Below, one piece after another: positions 7,852 through 17,097 of a stretch of 64,000 nt of DNA. The stretch is from Bartonella sp. B1099 (lineage in GTDB: Bacteria; Pseudomonadota; Alphaproteobacteria; Rhizobiales; Rhizobiaceae), in the NCBI RefSeq assembly GCF_944801835.1, contig NZ_CALYLN010000001.1, positions 1 to 64,000 of the forward strand, written 5' to 3'. The position numbers and the translations under genes were made by a program. The notes under the pieces were generated by a model. The model saw nothing but the letters and a program-made list of their open reading frames with translations. It was not told the DNA's origin and made no database searches. Position 1 is the stretch's first letter. Every line of letters starts with the position of its first letter.

Positions 7852-8344
7852 AAAAACCTTGTCACATAAGGATGGACAAGGCTTTTCATTTTCACACGAA
7901 GTTAATGAAGTGCAGAGTCCGTCCTATGATGCAATCATTATAGGATCAAAAAATATGTTTTCTTTTACGAATGTGCAGGGCATTACACGTGCCTTGCATG
8001 GGATTTGGCATGGGCGTTATGGACTTGCCCGTTGTCCAGCCCATGATGATCAATTGCCTAGTTTATCCATTGCCAATGGACATGATGGGCGTCTCTTACT
8101 CACTTGTTATGCTGGCTGTTCTTTTAGAAAGATCATACAAGCGCTTAGAAGAATTGGCTTGCTTGGGAAACAAGCCTTTTTAAAAGCCAATGGCTGCAAA
8201 ACAGATCAAAAACCAGCAGATGATGCGGGTCGTAAAGCAGATTTTACTTTAGCAAAGCGTGCTTATAGCCAAGGCTTTGAGGTCTTTATCATGCAAGCTC
8301 CAAAAGGAACCGATTTTAACGATTTTCTCTATCATTCAAGGTAA
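7841..8344 (+). CDS. primase-like zinc-finger protein with internal deletion
   Basis: A CHC2-type zinc site is seen in ARCPAHDDQLPSLSI then LLLTCYAGCSF (C-x2-H ... C-x3-C), as in DnaG and P4-type primases. About 40 residues later the protein jumps to RAYSQGFEVFIMQAPKGTDFNDFL, which is the end of a Toprim domain. The acidic Toprim core (E and DxD), normally about 100-150 residues, is absent. The product can therefore bind single-stranded DNA or zinc but should not prime synthesis. Start choice: ATG 7841 overlaps alpA; ATG 7952 with AGGATC upstream is equally possible. The 503-bp gene is followed six bases later by DUF3987. Confidence 0.65.
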   Translation: MRHKKTLSHKDGQGFSFSHEVNEVQSPSYDAIIIGSKNMFSFTNVQGITRALHGIWHGRYGLARCPAHDDQLPSLSIANGHDGRLLLTCYAGCSFRKIIQALRRIGLLGKQAFLKANGCKTDQKPADDAGRKADFTLAKRAYSQGFEVFIMQAPKGTDFNDFLYHSR

Positions 8345-8350
8345 AGTAAT

Positions 8351-9928
8351 ATGAAACAAGATAATAAAAATATTTTAGAGAAGAATACCCCCGTCAATGA
8401 TAACGATAATGCCTCTTTAAACGATAATACTTGTTTAAAAGCCATTCCTTATGAACAAGCCTTGCAACAAAATGGTTGGGGGGAATTAAAACCGATTGCT
8501 ACGGCTCTCTTACCCGTCGAACCTTTTAATCCATTACAGCTCCCAATGCCATTCATGGACTATATTTATGACGTTTCAGAGCGTCAACAAGCCCCTCTCG
8601 ATTTTATGGCTGTCTCTGCTTTATGTGGTTTGGCTGCTGTGATTGGTAATGGCGTGCGAGTTGCTCCAAAACAATATGATGATTGGACTATTGTTCCTAA
8701 TCTCTGGGGCGCTCTTATTGGTCAATCGTCAACATATAAAACACCAGCCATGAAAGCCGCTTTAGCTCCAATCACGTGCCTTCAAAAACAATGGTATAAA
8801 GAGTGGTTAAAGCAGAAAGAAAGACTAGAGAGTTTAGACAAGAGAGAAAAGGAAAGAGAAGCCAATAAAGCGCTTAAAAAAGGAGAGTGTGAAACAGCCC
8901 GTGCTCTCTTGTTTGAAACGCTCTCTAAAGACAGTGCTCATGATGATGATGTCTCGCGTTTTATTGTCAATGATGTGACCGTCGAAAAGCTTGGGGAATT
9001 GTTAAAAGAAAACCCCCGTGGTCTCTTAATGGTCCGTGATGAATTATCTGGGTTTTTAGCCAATTTGGAGAGAAAGGAATATCAAACAGACCGTTCTTTC
9101 TATTTAACAGCTTTTAATGGAGATGATCAATTTACCTATGACCGTATAGAGCGTGGAACCATTTTTATTCCTAATGCAACCCTTTCTGTCATTGGGGGCA
9201 TTCAACCTTCACGAATTATTCCACTCATTCAAGCCATGCACCGTGGAATAAACGATGACGGTTTATTACAACGATTTCAAATGCTGGTCTTTCCTGATGA
9301 ACGAAAAGAGCGTAACTGGGTTGATAGACCTCCCAATCAAAAGGCATGGGAAAACTATCAAGGGGTCTTTCGTTCTCTTTATGATAAACCTTTAGGATCA
9401 CCAAAACACCCCATGACTATACGCTTTTCTTCTGAAGCTCAAGAGATGTTTCGTGAATGGTGGGAAAATTTTCAAAGAACGATCAAAGGGGGAAAATTCT
9501 CTACAAGTTTACAATCATATCTTTTGAAAATGGATAAAACTATCCCAACCCTTGCGTTGATTTTTGAACTGTGTGAAGGTGGGCGTTTTGAAATTGGACT
9601 CTATGCCATCACAACAGCATTGTGTTGGGAAAAATATCTGATAAGTCACGCAAAACGTCTTTATGCGGCGCATGATACATTAACAGCAGAGCGTGCAAAA
9701 TTGATTGTCGAACGCTGTGATTGTTTACCCGATGTTTTTACGGCAAGGGATATCTATAGACGATGTTGGAGTTCTTTAAAAGATAAAGAAGCTGTGAAGC
9801 AAGCTTTAGAGCTTTTATGTCGTTCTAATCACCTGCGAAAAAAGTTTATAACACATCAGACAAGTGGACACCCTAGCGCCTATTATGAATGGCATCCTTT
9901 GGTCAAAAACAACAGCATAAAACAATAA
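8351..9928 (+). CDS. DUF3987 helicase-like replication protein
   Basis: The 525-residue protein belongs to the DUF3987/YfjI-like family found beside primases in phages and satellites. Visible landmarks are LDFMAVSALCGLAAVIGNG, the P-loop-like GQSSTYKTPAM near residue 125, and the acidic motif LLMVRDELSGFL near residue 230. A C-terminal winged-helix-like part (TARDIYRRCW) follows. Members are thought to act as replicative helicases or loaders. The iteron block at 10038-10237 lies directly downstream, so a role at that site is plausible. A second copy is at 62903-64000 on the minus strand; the two are near-identical at the ends and clearly diverged in residues about 270-420. Confidence 0.8.
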   Translation: MKQDNKNILEKNTPVNDNDNASLNDNTCLKAIPYEQALQQNGWGELKPIATALLPVEPFNPLQLPMPFMDYIYDVSERQQAPLDFMAVSALCGLAAVIGNGVRVAPKQYDDWTIVPNLWGALIGQSSTYKTPAMKAALAPITCLQKQWYKEWLKQKERLESLDKREKEREANKALKKGECETARALLFETLSKDSAHDDDVSRFIVNDVTVEKLGELLKENPRGLLMVRDELSGFLANLERKEYQTDRSFYLTAFNGDDQFTYDRIERGTIFIPNATLSVIGGIQPSRIIPLIQAMHRGINDDGLLQRFQMLVFPDERKERNWVDRPPNQKAWENYQGVFRSLYDKPLGSPKHPMTIRFSSEAQEMFREWWENFQRTIKGGKFSTSLQSYLLKMDKTIPTLALIFELCEGGRFEIGLYAITTALCWEKYLISHAKRLYAAHDTLTAERAKLIVERCDCLPDVFTARDIYRRCWSSLKDKEAVKQALELLCRSNHLRKKFITHQTSGHPSAYYEWHPLVKNNSIKQ

Positions 9929-11575
9929 CACCTCTTTTGAAGTTTTTAAAACAATCACACAAAACTCTTTTTATAGCATTCTCATTAAGTAATTTTTTTC
10001 CAAAAAAAATGATCTGAATGACTTTGTAAAAAGAGTTTTGTCAGTGCTGTCAGTCTTGTCAGTTCTTTTTAGCCCCCCCTTTCTATATATTTTTTAATCA
10101 AAAATAAAAGTTATTATATTTCAATAGATTAATGACTTTAAAACACAACTCATATCAATGGTGCAATCTTTAAAAATAACCAATGATGTAAATTGATTAA
10201 AACCTGTCAGTTATCTGTCAGTAAATTGAACTGACACAAATACCCTTTTCAATGATTTATAAAACTTATCAAAATAATCATTATGATATTTTAAGCGCCC
10301 ATAGTGAATTTGTCTTGAGTAACACATCAAATGAATAGCAAATTTCACTATTTTGCTGATCTGATCTTTCTCATAGGCTGTTGATAAGTATCCTTTTAAA
10401 AACTCTTTTGAAAAAATTATCGGCTTTTTAGCAGTTTTTTCCCATTTTTATCGATATTTGTTTTAAACGCATTTAATTGAATTCGTTTTGATTCTTTTGA
10501 TGGTTATTGATCATCTTATAAGGCAAGGGATTTTTATTGTAATATGCTGCAATCTGTTAAGTCTGATAATAAACACGTCACGCTACGTTCTCTGTTGGAA
10601 TATTATCGTCAACAAGCAACTTCAAATGCTAAAAAGGGAAAAATTTTTGAAGATTTTATTAGCAAATATCTTATGCATGACCCTATCCATTATGGACGCT
10701 ATGAAAAGGTTGAAAGCTATTTTGAATGGGCTAAAGAGCGTGAGGATTGGAATAAAAATGATATCGGCATTGATCTGGTTGCAAAACTTCGCAATCAAGA
10801 AGGCTATGTGGCTATTCAATGTAAGTTTTATAAAGCAGACCATCAGATCAGTAAAAAGGATATTGATAGCTTTATCGCAGCCTCTGGAAAAGACATCTTT
10901 AAATATCGCCTTCTCGTTGATAGCACTGAAAGTGAATTAAGTGACAATGTGAATGCCATGATTAAAGGACAAGCGATACCCGTTTATCGCATTGACCTTC
11001 GTCATATGGAAAACAGTCGTATAGATTGGCAAATATTTGCAACAAAACAAAAAGTTGTTCTGAAAGTTACAAAAGAACCTCGTCCCCATCAGAAAGAAGC
11101 CATCAAGAAAGTCTGTGAAGGTTTAAAAGAAGCAGACCGTGGCAAGCTAATTATGGCATGTGGAACAGGCAAAACGTTCACAAGCCTTAAGATAGCAGAG
11201 ACCATAGCGGGAAAAGGCAAGCGTGTGTTGTTTTTGGTGCCTTCTCTTGCTTTAGTCTCACAAACAATCCGTGAATGGACACTGGACACACAAATTCCCT
11301 TGCGTTCCTTTGCGGTGTGTTCGGATACAAAAGTAGGAAAGCGTCGTAAAAACCAAGATGACATGGTTGGCATGGAAACATCAGATCTTGTTCTTCCTGC
11401 TACAACAGATGCAAAAGCCCTTGCCAAAGAAGCTTGTGAAAACTTCGCAGAGGCAATGACGGTCATCTTTTCAACCTATCATTCCATTCAAGTGATTTCC
11501 GATGCGCAAAAGGAATATGATTTACCCGAATTTGATCTGATTATTTGTGATGAAGCACACCGTACGACTGGTGCT
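8842..11575 (+). repeat. left arm of a long inverted repeat (partner 61258-64000)
   Basis: The DUF3987 3' part, the iteron block and the first 343 codons of the Type ISP enzyme recur in inverted orientation at 61258-64000. Outer and inner parts are nearly identical; a diverged patch lies in the middle of DUF3987 (about 9160-9600). The left limit shown is only where the window ends on the other arm. Confidence 0.8.
9929..10543. other. intergenic region with iteron block a
   Basis: Three tandem 9-bp iterons YTGTCAGTN start at 10038, 10047 and 10056. They are followed by TTCTTTTT, a C-run, an AT-rich stretch (about 10084-10190), two TGTCAGT copies 11 bp apart (10205, 10216) and one inverted ACTGACA (10230). 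Iterons plus an AT-rich unwinding-type segment next to helicase and primase genes are the layout of a replication origin; an operator array is the alternative. The rest (10240-10543) shows no gene. The whole region is present almost unchanged, inverted, at 62288-62902. Confidence 0.6.
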
Positions 11576-14500
11576 TCATTGGGAACTGATGACAATGAAT
11601 CTGAATTTGTCAAAGTTCATGATAACAGCATTATTCGAGGTAAAAAACGTCTGTACATGACAGCAACGCCTCGTATCTTTAGTGAGACTGCCAAAAGACG
11701 GGCTGATGAGATTAATGCCGTTTTGGCGTCCATGGATGATGAAGCGCTTTTTGGAAAACAACTCCATCATTATACCTTCACTGAAGCTGTCGAGAATGAA
11801 CTTTTAACCCCTTACAAGATTGTGGTCTTAGGCATTGATGAAACCTATATCACACCAGCCATACAGAAGATTATTGCCAATGAAGACCGTGAAATTGATT
11901 TAGATGATGCGGCAAAAATTATTGGCTGTTATAGAGCACTGACTAAAATAGATAAGGAAGCAGCTGTTGATGATGATGATACAGAGCCCATGCATTGTGC
12001 CTTAGCTTTTTGCAAAGATATCAATACTTCTAAATATGTCACAAAGCTCTTCAATAAAATTATCGAATCTCATATCAATGATTTCCTTAAAGATGTACCC
12101 TTTTTGAATTGTGAAGTAAGACATATTGACGGAAAGCAAAGCGTCAAAAAACGCAATGAAGAATTGGATTGGCTGAAACAAGATGCTGGTCACAATGTTT
12201 GTCGGATCTTAAGCAATGTTCGGTGTCTTTCAGAAGGGATTGATGTTCCTGCTCTTGATGCCATCATGTTTTTACACCCGCGCAATAGCCAAGTGGATGT
12301 GATACAGGCGGTGGGGCGTGTGATGCGTCGTGCCAAGGGAAAAAAGACAGGCTATATCATTTTACCTGTTATCATTCCCTCGCATTTAGAAGCCAAAAAA
12401 GCTTTACGGAATAATAAGAAGTACCATGTTGTTTGGCAAGTTTTGAATGCTTTACATTCTCATGATGAGAGGCTGGCTCGAACGATTAATCAAATGTCTT
12501 TAGGACAAGATAGCAGCCATACGATTGAGATTATAGAGATTAAGCGTGACAATGAATTAAAAGAACTCACCACAACAGTTGATGAGGTCCAGATACAATC
12601 AAAAGGAGAAAGTTCTGGACATGTTATTGGAACAGCAGCAAGCAACTCTCAATCGACTACAGAGCAAGGAGAATTATTCCGCCCTTCTGAATTTGTTGAT
12701 TTTATCAAGACAATTTTTCTGGATAGTTTTAAAATCACGGATTATTGGGGCATATGGGCTGGCAATGTTGCTGAGATTGCACAAAACCATATCAATCGTC
12801 TTAAAGATATGCTTGTGGACGAAAAGAGTGAAACTTTTCATGCTTTTGATGCCTTTCATAAGGAACTAAAAAACAACGTAAATAGTGAAATCAAACAAGA
12901 AGAAGCTGTTGAGATGTTAGCCCAACATCTTGTAACGCGTCCCGTGTTTGAAGCTTTGTTTGATGGCAATAAGTTTGTACAGAACAATGCTATCTCTCAA
13001 GCCATGGAAAAGATTTTAGCGAAACTGGATAAAACCAATATTGAGGAAGAAGCAAAAGATCTTGATAAATTCTACAAAAGTATCACGTTCTGTACAGCAG
13101 GGATTACCGAACCTCAAGCAAAACAGAATCTTATTATCAAACTTTACGAAGATTTTTTTGCCAAAGCTTTTAAGAAAACCACGGATAGGCTTGGAATTGT
13201 TTATACCCCCGTTGAGGTTGTTGATTTTATCATTCACTCTGTTGATGATGTCTTGCGCAATGAATTTGGGAAAAGCTTAGGGTCACGTGGTGTTTCTATT
13301 CTTGACCCTTTTACGGGTACTGGTACCTTTATCACACGGTTGTTACAATCCAATCTCATCAAACTAGAGGATCTGGAATATAAGTTCCGTCATGATATTC
13401 ATGCTAATGAGATTGTTTTACTGGCTTATTACATAGCCGCCATTAACATTGAATCGACCTATCATAGTCTTATGAAAGGAGAGTACATTCCTTTTAAGCA
13501 TATTGGTTTGACCGATACCTTTCAGATGCTTAAAGAAAAAAACTTGATAGACGGCATACTCAAAGAAAACAGCGAATATTTAGAACACCAGAAAAATCTA
13601 AATATCAAAGTTATCTTTGGCAATCCCCCTTATTCGGTAGGACAAAAAAATGAAAACGATAATGCAAAGAATAGTCCTTATCCCATACTAGATGACCGTA
13701 TTCGTGAAACTTATGCGGATCAATCTAAGGCAACCAATATGCGAAATCTTTATGACAGTTATATCCGCGCTATCCGCTGGGCTAGTGATCGTATAAAAGA
13801 CCGTGGTGTTATTGGTTTTGTGACAAATGCAAGTTTTGTAGATACGAAATCTATGGATGGTTTGCGAAAGTGTCTCGTTGAAGAATTTAGCAGCCTTTAT
13901 ATTTTCCATTTGCGGGGGAATGCACGAACTTCTGGAGAACAACGTAAGAAAGAAAGTGGTGGAATTTTTGGAGAAGGATCTCGAGCTCCCATTGCTATTT
14001 CCATTCTCGTCAAAAACCCAGAATCTCAACAGCGTGGTAAGATATATTTTCGTGACATTGGAGATTATCTTAAAAGAAAAGAAAAACTTACGATAATTGA
14101 ATCCCTTAGTAGCATTGACAGTATTACACGAAGTAAACAAGGTTGGCAAATAATTATACCAGATGAACATGGTGATTGGCTTGGACAACGTGATGACAAC
14201 TTTAAAACATTCCTAGCATTAGGTGATAAGAAGGGAAATAATAAAAAGCTTTTTGAAAATTTTTCTTGCGGTATCACGACCAGCCGTGATGCTTGGGCAT
14301 ACAATTCGAGCCGTAAAGCTTTAGCTAACAACATGAGTAATATGATTACTTTCTATAACCGTGAAGTAGAACGTTTTAATGAGATCTATCCACATGCTGA
14401 CCATAAAGAACGTACAAAGGCTGTAAATAATTTTGTCAATTCAGATGTAAAAAAAATCAGTTGGAGCCGTGCTCTTAAACAAGATTTATTAAAAGGAAAG

Positions 14501-15511
14501 ATTTTCAACTTCGAAGAGGCATGCCTTACGCAAAGTTTGTATCGTCCTTTTACACAACAGTGGCTTTATTATAATCGTATCTTCAATGAAATGGTTTATC
14601 AAATGCCGCGCATATTTCCTATAGAACAAGTGGTTGAAAATAAAGTCATACAAATTACAGGTACAGGAGCAATGAAGGGATTTTCTGTACTTATGACTAA
14701 GGATGTACCTAACTTGGATTCAATAGAAAAAAGCCAATGCTTTCCACGCTATATTTATGAAGACACTACGGTTTTAAAAAATAAAAGTGAGAAACAATCC
14801 CATTTATTTTTAATTTCTACAGAGGAAAACAACACAACTGGTTTACAGAGGCATGATGCCATTACGGATGAAGGTCTAGCCCATTTTAAAGCGGCTTATC
14901 CAAATGAGAATATAACAAAGGATGATTTATTCTATTATGTTTACGGAATTTTACATTCGGAAGATTATCGTGCCCGTTATGCTGATAACCTCTCTAAAGA
15001 ATTGCCTCGTATCCCTTGTGTAAAGAGTGTTGATGATTTTTGGAAATTTGTTACAGCAGGGCGTGAACTGGGTCATTTGCATGTGAATTATGAAGATGTG
15101 GAGCCTTATCCAGTCACATTTAAAAAAGGCAATCCAAAATTAACTGATATCTCTAATCCAGAAAAATTCTACTACGTTACAGAAATGAAATTCGCAAAAG
15201 TTAAGAATAGTAAGGAAAAGGATAAATCGACAGTTATTTATAACAGCAACATTACAATGACAGATATCCCTCTTGAAGCTTATGAGTATATCGTCAATGG
15301 CAAGCCTGCTCTTGAATGGGTTATGGGGCGTCAATGCGTAAAGACTGATAAAAAAAGTGGTATTATTAATGATGCCAATCGCTATGCTGTTGAGACCGTT
15401 GGAAACCCTGCTTATCCATTAGAATTGTTTCAAAGGGTTATTACTGTAAGTTTAGAGACAATGAAGATTGTTAAGAACCTACCAAAATTAGAAATTAGAG
15501 AAACTGAATAG
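10544..15511 (+). CDS. Type ISP single-chain restriction-modification enzyme
   Basis: The 1655-residue protein has the domain order of LlaGI/LlaBIII-type enzymes. First is an Mrr-like nuclease (E36, GID77, Q92-C-K94). Then come helicase lobes with Walker A ACGTGKT (205-211), DEAH (336-339), TATP, and QAVGRVMRR. An N6-adenine methyltransferase follows (DPFTGTGTF near 920, NPPY near 1027), and last a target-recognition region. Such enzymes methylate one strand of an asymmetric site and cut after translocation. All key residues look present, so it should be active. Residues 1-343 and roughly 1440-1655 are almost identical to the copy at 57371-62287, while the middle diverges. No separate specificity or methylase gene is needed. 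Confidence 0.9.
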   Translation: MLQSVKSDNKHVTLRSLLEYYRQQATSNAKKGKIFEDFISKYLMHDPIHYGRYEKVESYFEWAKEREDWNKNDIGIDLVAKLRNQEGYVAIQCKFYKADHQISKKDIDSFIAASGKDIFKYRLLVDSTESELSDNVNAMIKGQAIPVYRIDLRHMENSRIDWQIFATKQKVVLKVTKEPRPHQKEAIKKVCEGLKEADRGKLIMACGTGKTFTSLKIAETIAGKGKRVLFLVPSLALVSQTIREWTLDTQIPLRSFAVCSDTKVGKRRKNQDDMVGMETSDLVLPATTDAKALAKEACENFAEAMTVIFSTYHSIQVISDAQKEYDLPEFDLIICDEAHRTTGASLGTDDNESEFVKVHDNSIIRGKKRLYMTATPRIFSETAKRRADEINAVLASMDDEALFGKQLHHYTFTEAVENELLTPYKIVVLGIDETYITPAIQKIIANEDREIDLDDAAKIIGCYRALTKIDKEAAVDDDDTEPMHCALAFCKDINTSKYVTKLFNKIIESHINDFLKDVPFLNCEVRHIDGKQSVKKRNEELDWLKQDAGHNVCRILSNVRCLSEGIDVPALDAIMFLHPRNSQVDVIQAVGRVMRRAKGKKTGYIILPVIIPSHLEAKKALRNNKKYHVVWQVLNALHSHDERLARTINQMSLGQDSSHTIEIIEIKRDNELKELTTTVDEVQIQSKGESSGHVIGTAASNSQSTTEQGELFRPSEFVDFIKTIFLDSFKITDYWGIWAGNVAEIAQNHINRLKDMLVDEKSETFHAFDAFHKELKNNVNSEIKQEEAVEMLAQHLVTRPVFEALFDGNKFVQNNAISQAMEKILAKLDKTNIEEEAKDLDKFYKSITFCTAGITEPQAKQNLIIKLYEDFFAKAFKKTTDRLGIVYTPVEVVDFIIHSVDDVLRNEFGKSLGSRGVSILDPFTGTGTFITRLLQSNLIKLEDLEYKFRHDIHANEIVLLAYYIAAINIESTYHSLMKGEYIPFKHIGLTDTFQMLKEKNLIDGILKENSEYLEHQKNLNIKVIFGNPPYSVGQKNENDNAKNSPYPILDDRIRETYADQSKATNMRNLYDSYIRAIRWASDRIKDRGVIGFVTNASFVDTKSMDGLRKCLVEEFSSLYIFHLRGNARTSGEQRKKESGGIFGEGSRAPIAISILVKNPESQQRGKIYFRDIGDYLKRKEKLTIIESLSSIDSITRSKQGWQIIIPDEHGDWLGQRDDNFKTFLALGDKKGNNKKLFENFSCGITTSRDAWAYNSSRKALANNMSNMITFYNREVERFNEIYPHADHKERTKAVNNFVNSDVKKISWSRALKQDLLKGKIFNFEEACLTQSLYRPFTQQWLYYNRIFNEMVYQMPRIFPIEQVVENKVIQITGTGAMKGFSVLMTKDVPNLDSIEKSQCFPRYIYEDTTVLKNKSEKQSHLFLISTEENNTTGLQRHDAITDEGLAHFKAAYPNENITKDDLFYYVYGILHSEDYRARYADNLSKELPRIPCVKSVDDFWKFVTAGRELGHLHVNYEDVEPYPVTFKKGNPKLTDISNPEKFYYVTEMKFAKVKNSKEKDKSTVIYNSNITMTDIPLEAYEYIVNGKPALEWVMGRQCVKTDKKSGIINDANRYAVETVGNPAYPLELFQRVITVSLETMKIVKNLPKLEIRETE

Positions 15512-16862
15512 ACTTATTAAGGTATGCTCATATAATGGGTATGCTATCTTATAAGGGGTATAGAGCCTTATAATCTATACCTCTTTTATTAAGTTGATTA
15601 GATACAATCTTAAAAGAAATAATTTATCATGCGTTATTCTAAAAAAAGAAGCTTTGCACTTTTAAACACTCTTATTTGGATTGCTTTAAGACTTTTAAGA
15701 AATCCCATCTTAAATAGAATACACTTCTTTTGGATTGCTTTTAAGAGATTATACCGTAATCTCAAATGATAGCTTTATTGTTTTCAAAAGCTTTGTTTAA
15801 AGAGAATTTTATCTATAGGTTTTGACAGTGTTTAAAACCCCCAAAACCCCTACAAAACCCTCTTAAATATATATTAAAGATTGTATTTACGTATTGTGTT
15901 TAATATAGGTTGTTTATTTGAAATATTAACATATTGAAATATAATAACTTTTATTTTTGATTAAAAAATATATATAGAGGGGGTGTAAAAAGAACACCCA
16001 AAACCCCCTAAACCTCCAAAACTCATAACCATAATAATTTTAATAGCATTTCTTATGATTATACCCCCTTTCTATTGAAAGGCTTTAAAGGATCACATGC
16101 TTTCATAAGACATGTTTTAATCACTCACTAAAATGATTACTTTTGTCAGTTCAATTTACTGACAAATAACTGACACATATATATTATGAGTTGAATTTAT
16201 GGTTGTATTGTCGATATAGGTTGTATCATTAAAATGCTAATATATTGAAATATAATGTTTTTAATTTTTCTCTCATTTAAAAAAAATAATATAGGCTCTA
16301 AAAAGAACTGACTAAACTGACAAAAATGACAAAAGCCTATTAAAAGGAATTTTACTGATCTCTATAATTATCAATCTCTCTTTAGATGCTTTCATAAAAG
16401 CAATAAATCACAATTATCCTATTTATAATCTCTCTTATGAAAATGAAAAATGATGCGGTGGCTATAAAGATTATAACAGCTATAAAGCACACGTGAAAAA
16501 AGCAGGGTTTCATAATCATAATGCATTTTCATAATTACGTTGCAAATGAATGCATTGGTTATAAAGACAGCCCTTATAAAAGGCTGTTAAGTTGCAAATG
16601 TGTTATAAAAAGAAATTAACAGAAATCTTTAAAACCATTTAGTAAAAAACAAATACGTTATAAAGTTAAAAATACGCATGATGAGAGCGTTTTTAAATAT
16701 TATAAATGTATAGATTCAAAAAATAACGCAATCTCTTAATAAAGCCCATAATATAGCTTTAAAATCACATAATACAAAAGAAGCAATTCATAAGCATATG
16801 ATAAATATTTACACACAATGCATTTAAAAAAATCATAAAAAATATCAAAAAAAGATAAAATA
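15512..16862. other. non-coding region downstream of the Type ISP gene, iteron blocks c and b
   Basis: No gene is visible. The region is homologous to 28361-29668 and, inverted, to 55945-57370. Block c (15818-16022) has paired CAAAACCC units 11 bp apart (15842, 15853), an inverted GGTTTTG (15818) and tandem CAAAAC/CTAAAC units 9 bp apart (15999, 16008, 16017). Block b (16144-16331) has TGTCAGT 16144, ACTGACA 16158 and 16169, and tandem ACTGACT/ACTGACA/AATGACA at 16307, 16316, 16325. Both blocks read on the minus strand relative to block a. Between and after them is AT-rich sequence without further structure that I can name. Confidence 0.6.
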
Positions 16863-16988
16863 TTATTTGACAATAAATACGTATTTTGTTATATGAAGAC
16901 GATACGCTAATTTTTGTATTGTTATCCCCATTTCTTCTAAAAAAGCTACTTTTAGAACTTCACTAGAATGGGCGGGGTTATGCGTCAT
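16863..16988 (-). pseudogene. N-terminal fragment of a HigA antitoxin
   Basis: From ATG 16988 (ribosome site AAAGGAATG) the minus strand reads MTHNPAHSSEVLKVAFLEEMGITIQKLAYRL. This is the start of a HigA/VapI antitoxin, whose helix-turn-helix should follow. It then runs into the island promoter repeat and stops at 16863. The fragment therefore marks the exact join between an ancestral higBA pair and the phage-satellite unit (near 16895). Confidence 0.8.
16867..16895 (+). promoter_or_regulatory. promoter with internal palindrome, orphaned copy
   Basis: TTGACA (16867-16872), a 17-bp spacer containing the palindrome AAATACGTATTT, and TATATG (16890-16895). The same promoter drives the YdcK leader at 29669-29697 and, on the minus strand, at 55916-55944. 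Here it points into the remains of higA and has no gene to transcribe. Confidence 0.65.
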
Positions 16989-17006
16989 TTGTTTTCATTC
17001 CTTTCA

Positions 17007-17084
17007 TCAATGGTAATCTTGATAATCAACAAGCTCCACATCTGTTCCGATAAAGCGAAAAATAACACGCCAATTTCCATTCAT
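17007..17084 (-). pseudogene. C-terminal fragment of a HigB toxin
   Basis: The frame MNGNWRVIFRFIGTDVELVDYQDYH matches the last 25 residues of HigB/RelE-type toxins (usual end: NGNWR, FRF, VDYEDYH). It ends 18 bases before the higA start, the normal toxin-antitoxin order. Upstream the homology stops at about 17085, a few bases after the EamA gene's stop, so the signal-operon segment joined inside higB. Confidence 0.8.
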
Positions 17085-17097
17085 CTTAAAAAGTATA

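Noticed and set aside
10038-10064. CRISPR array
   Set aside because: Repeats are 9 bp, adjacent and without spacers; no cas genes are present.
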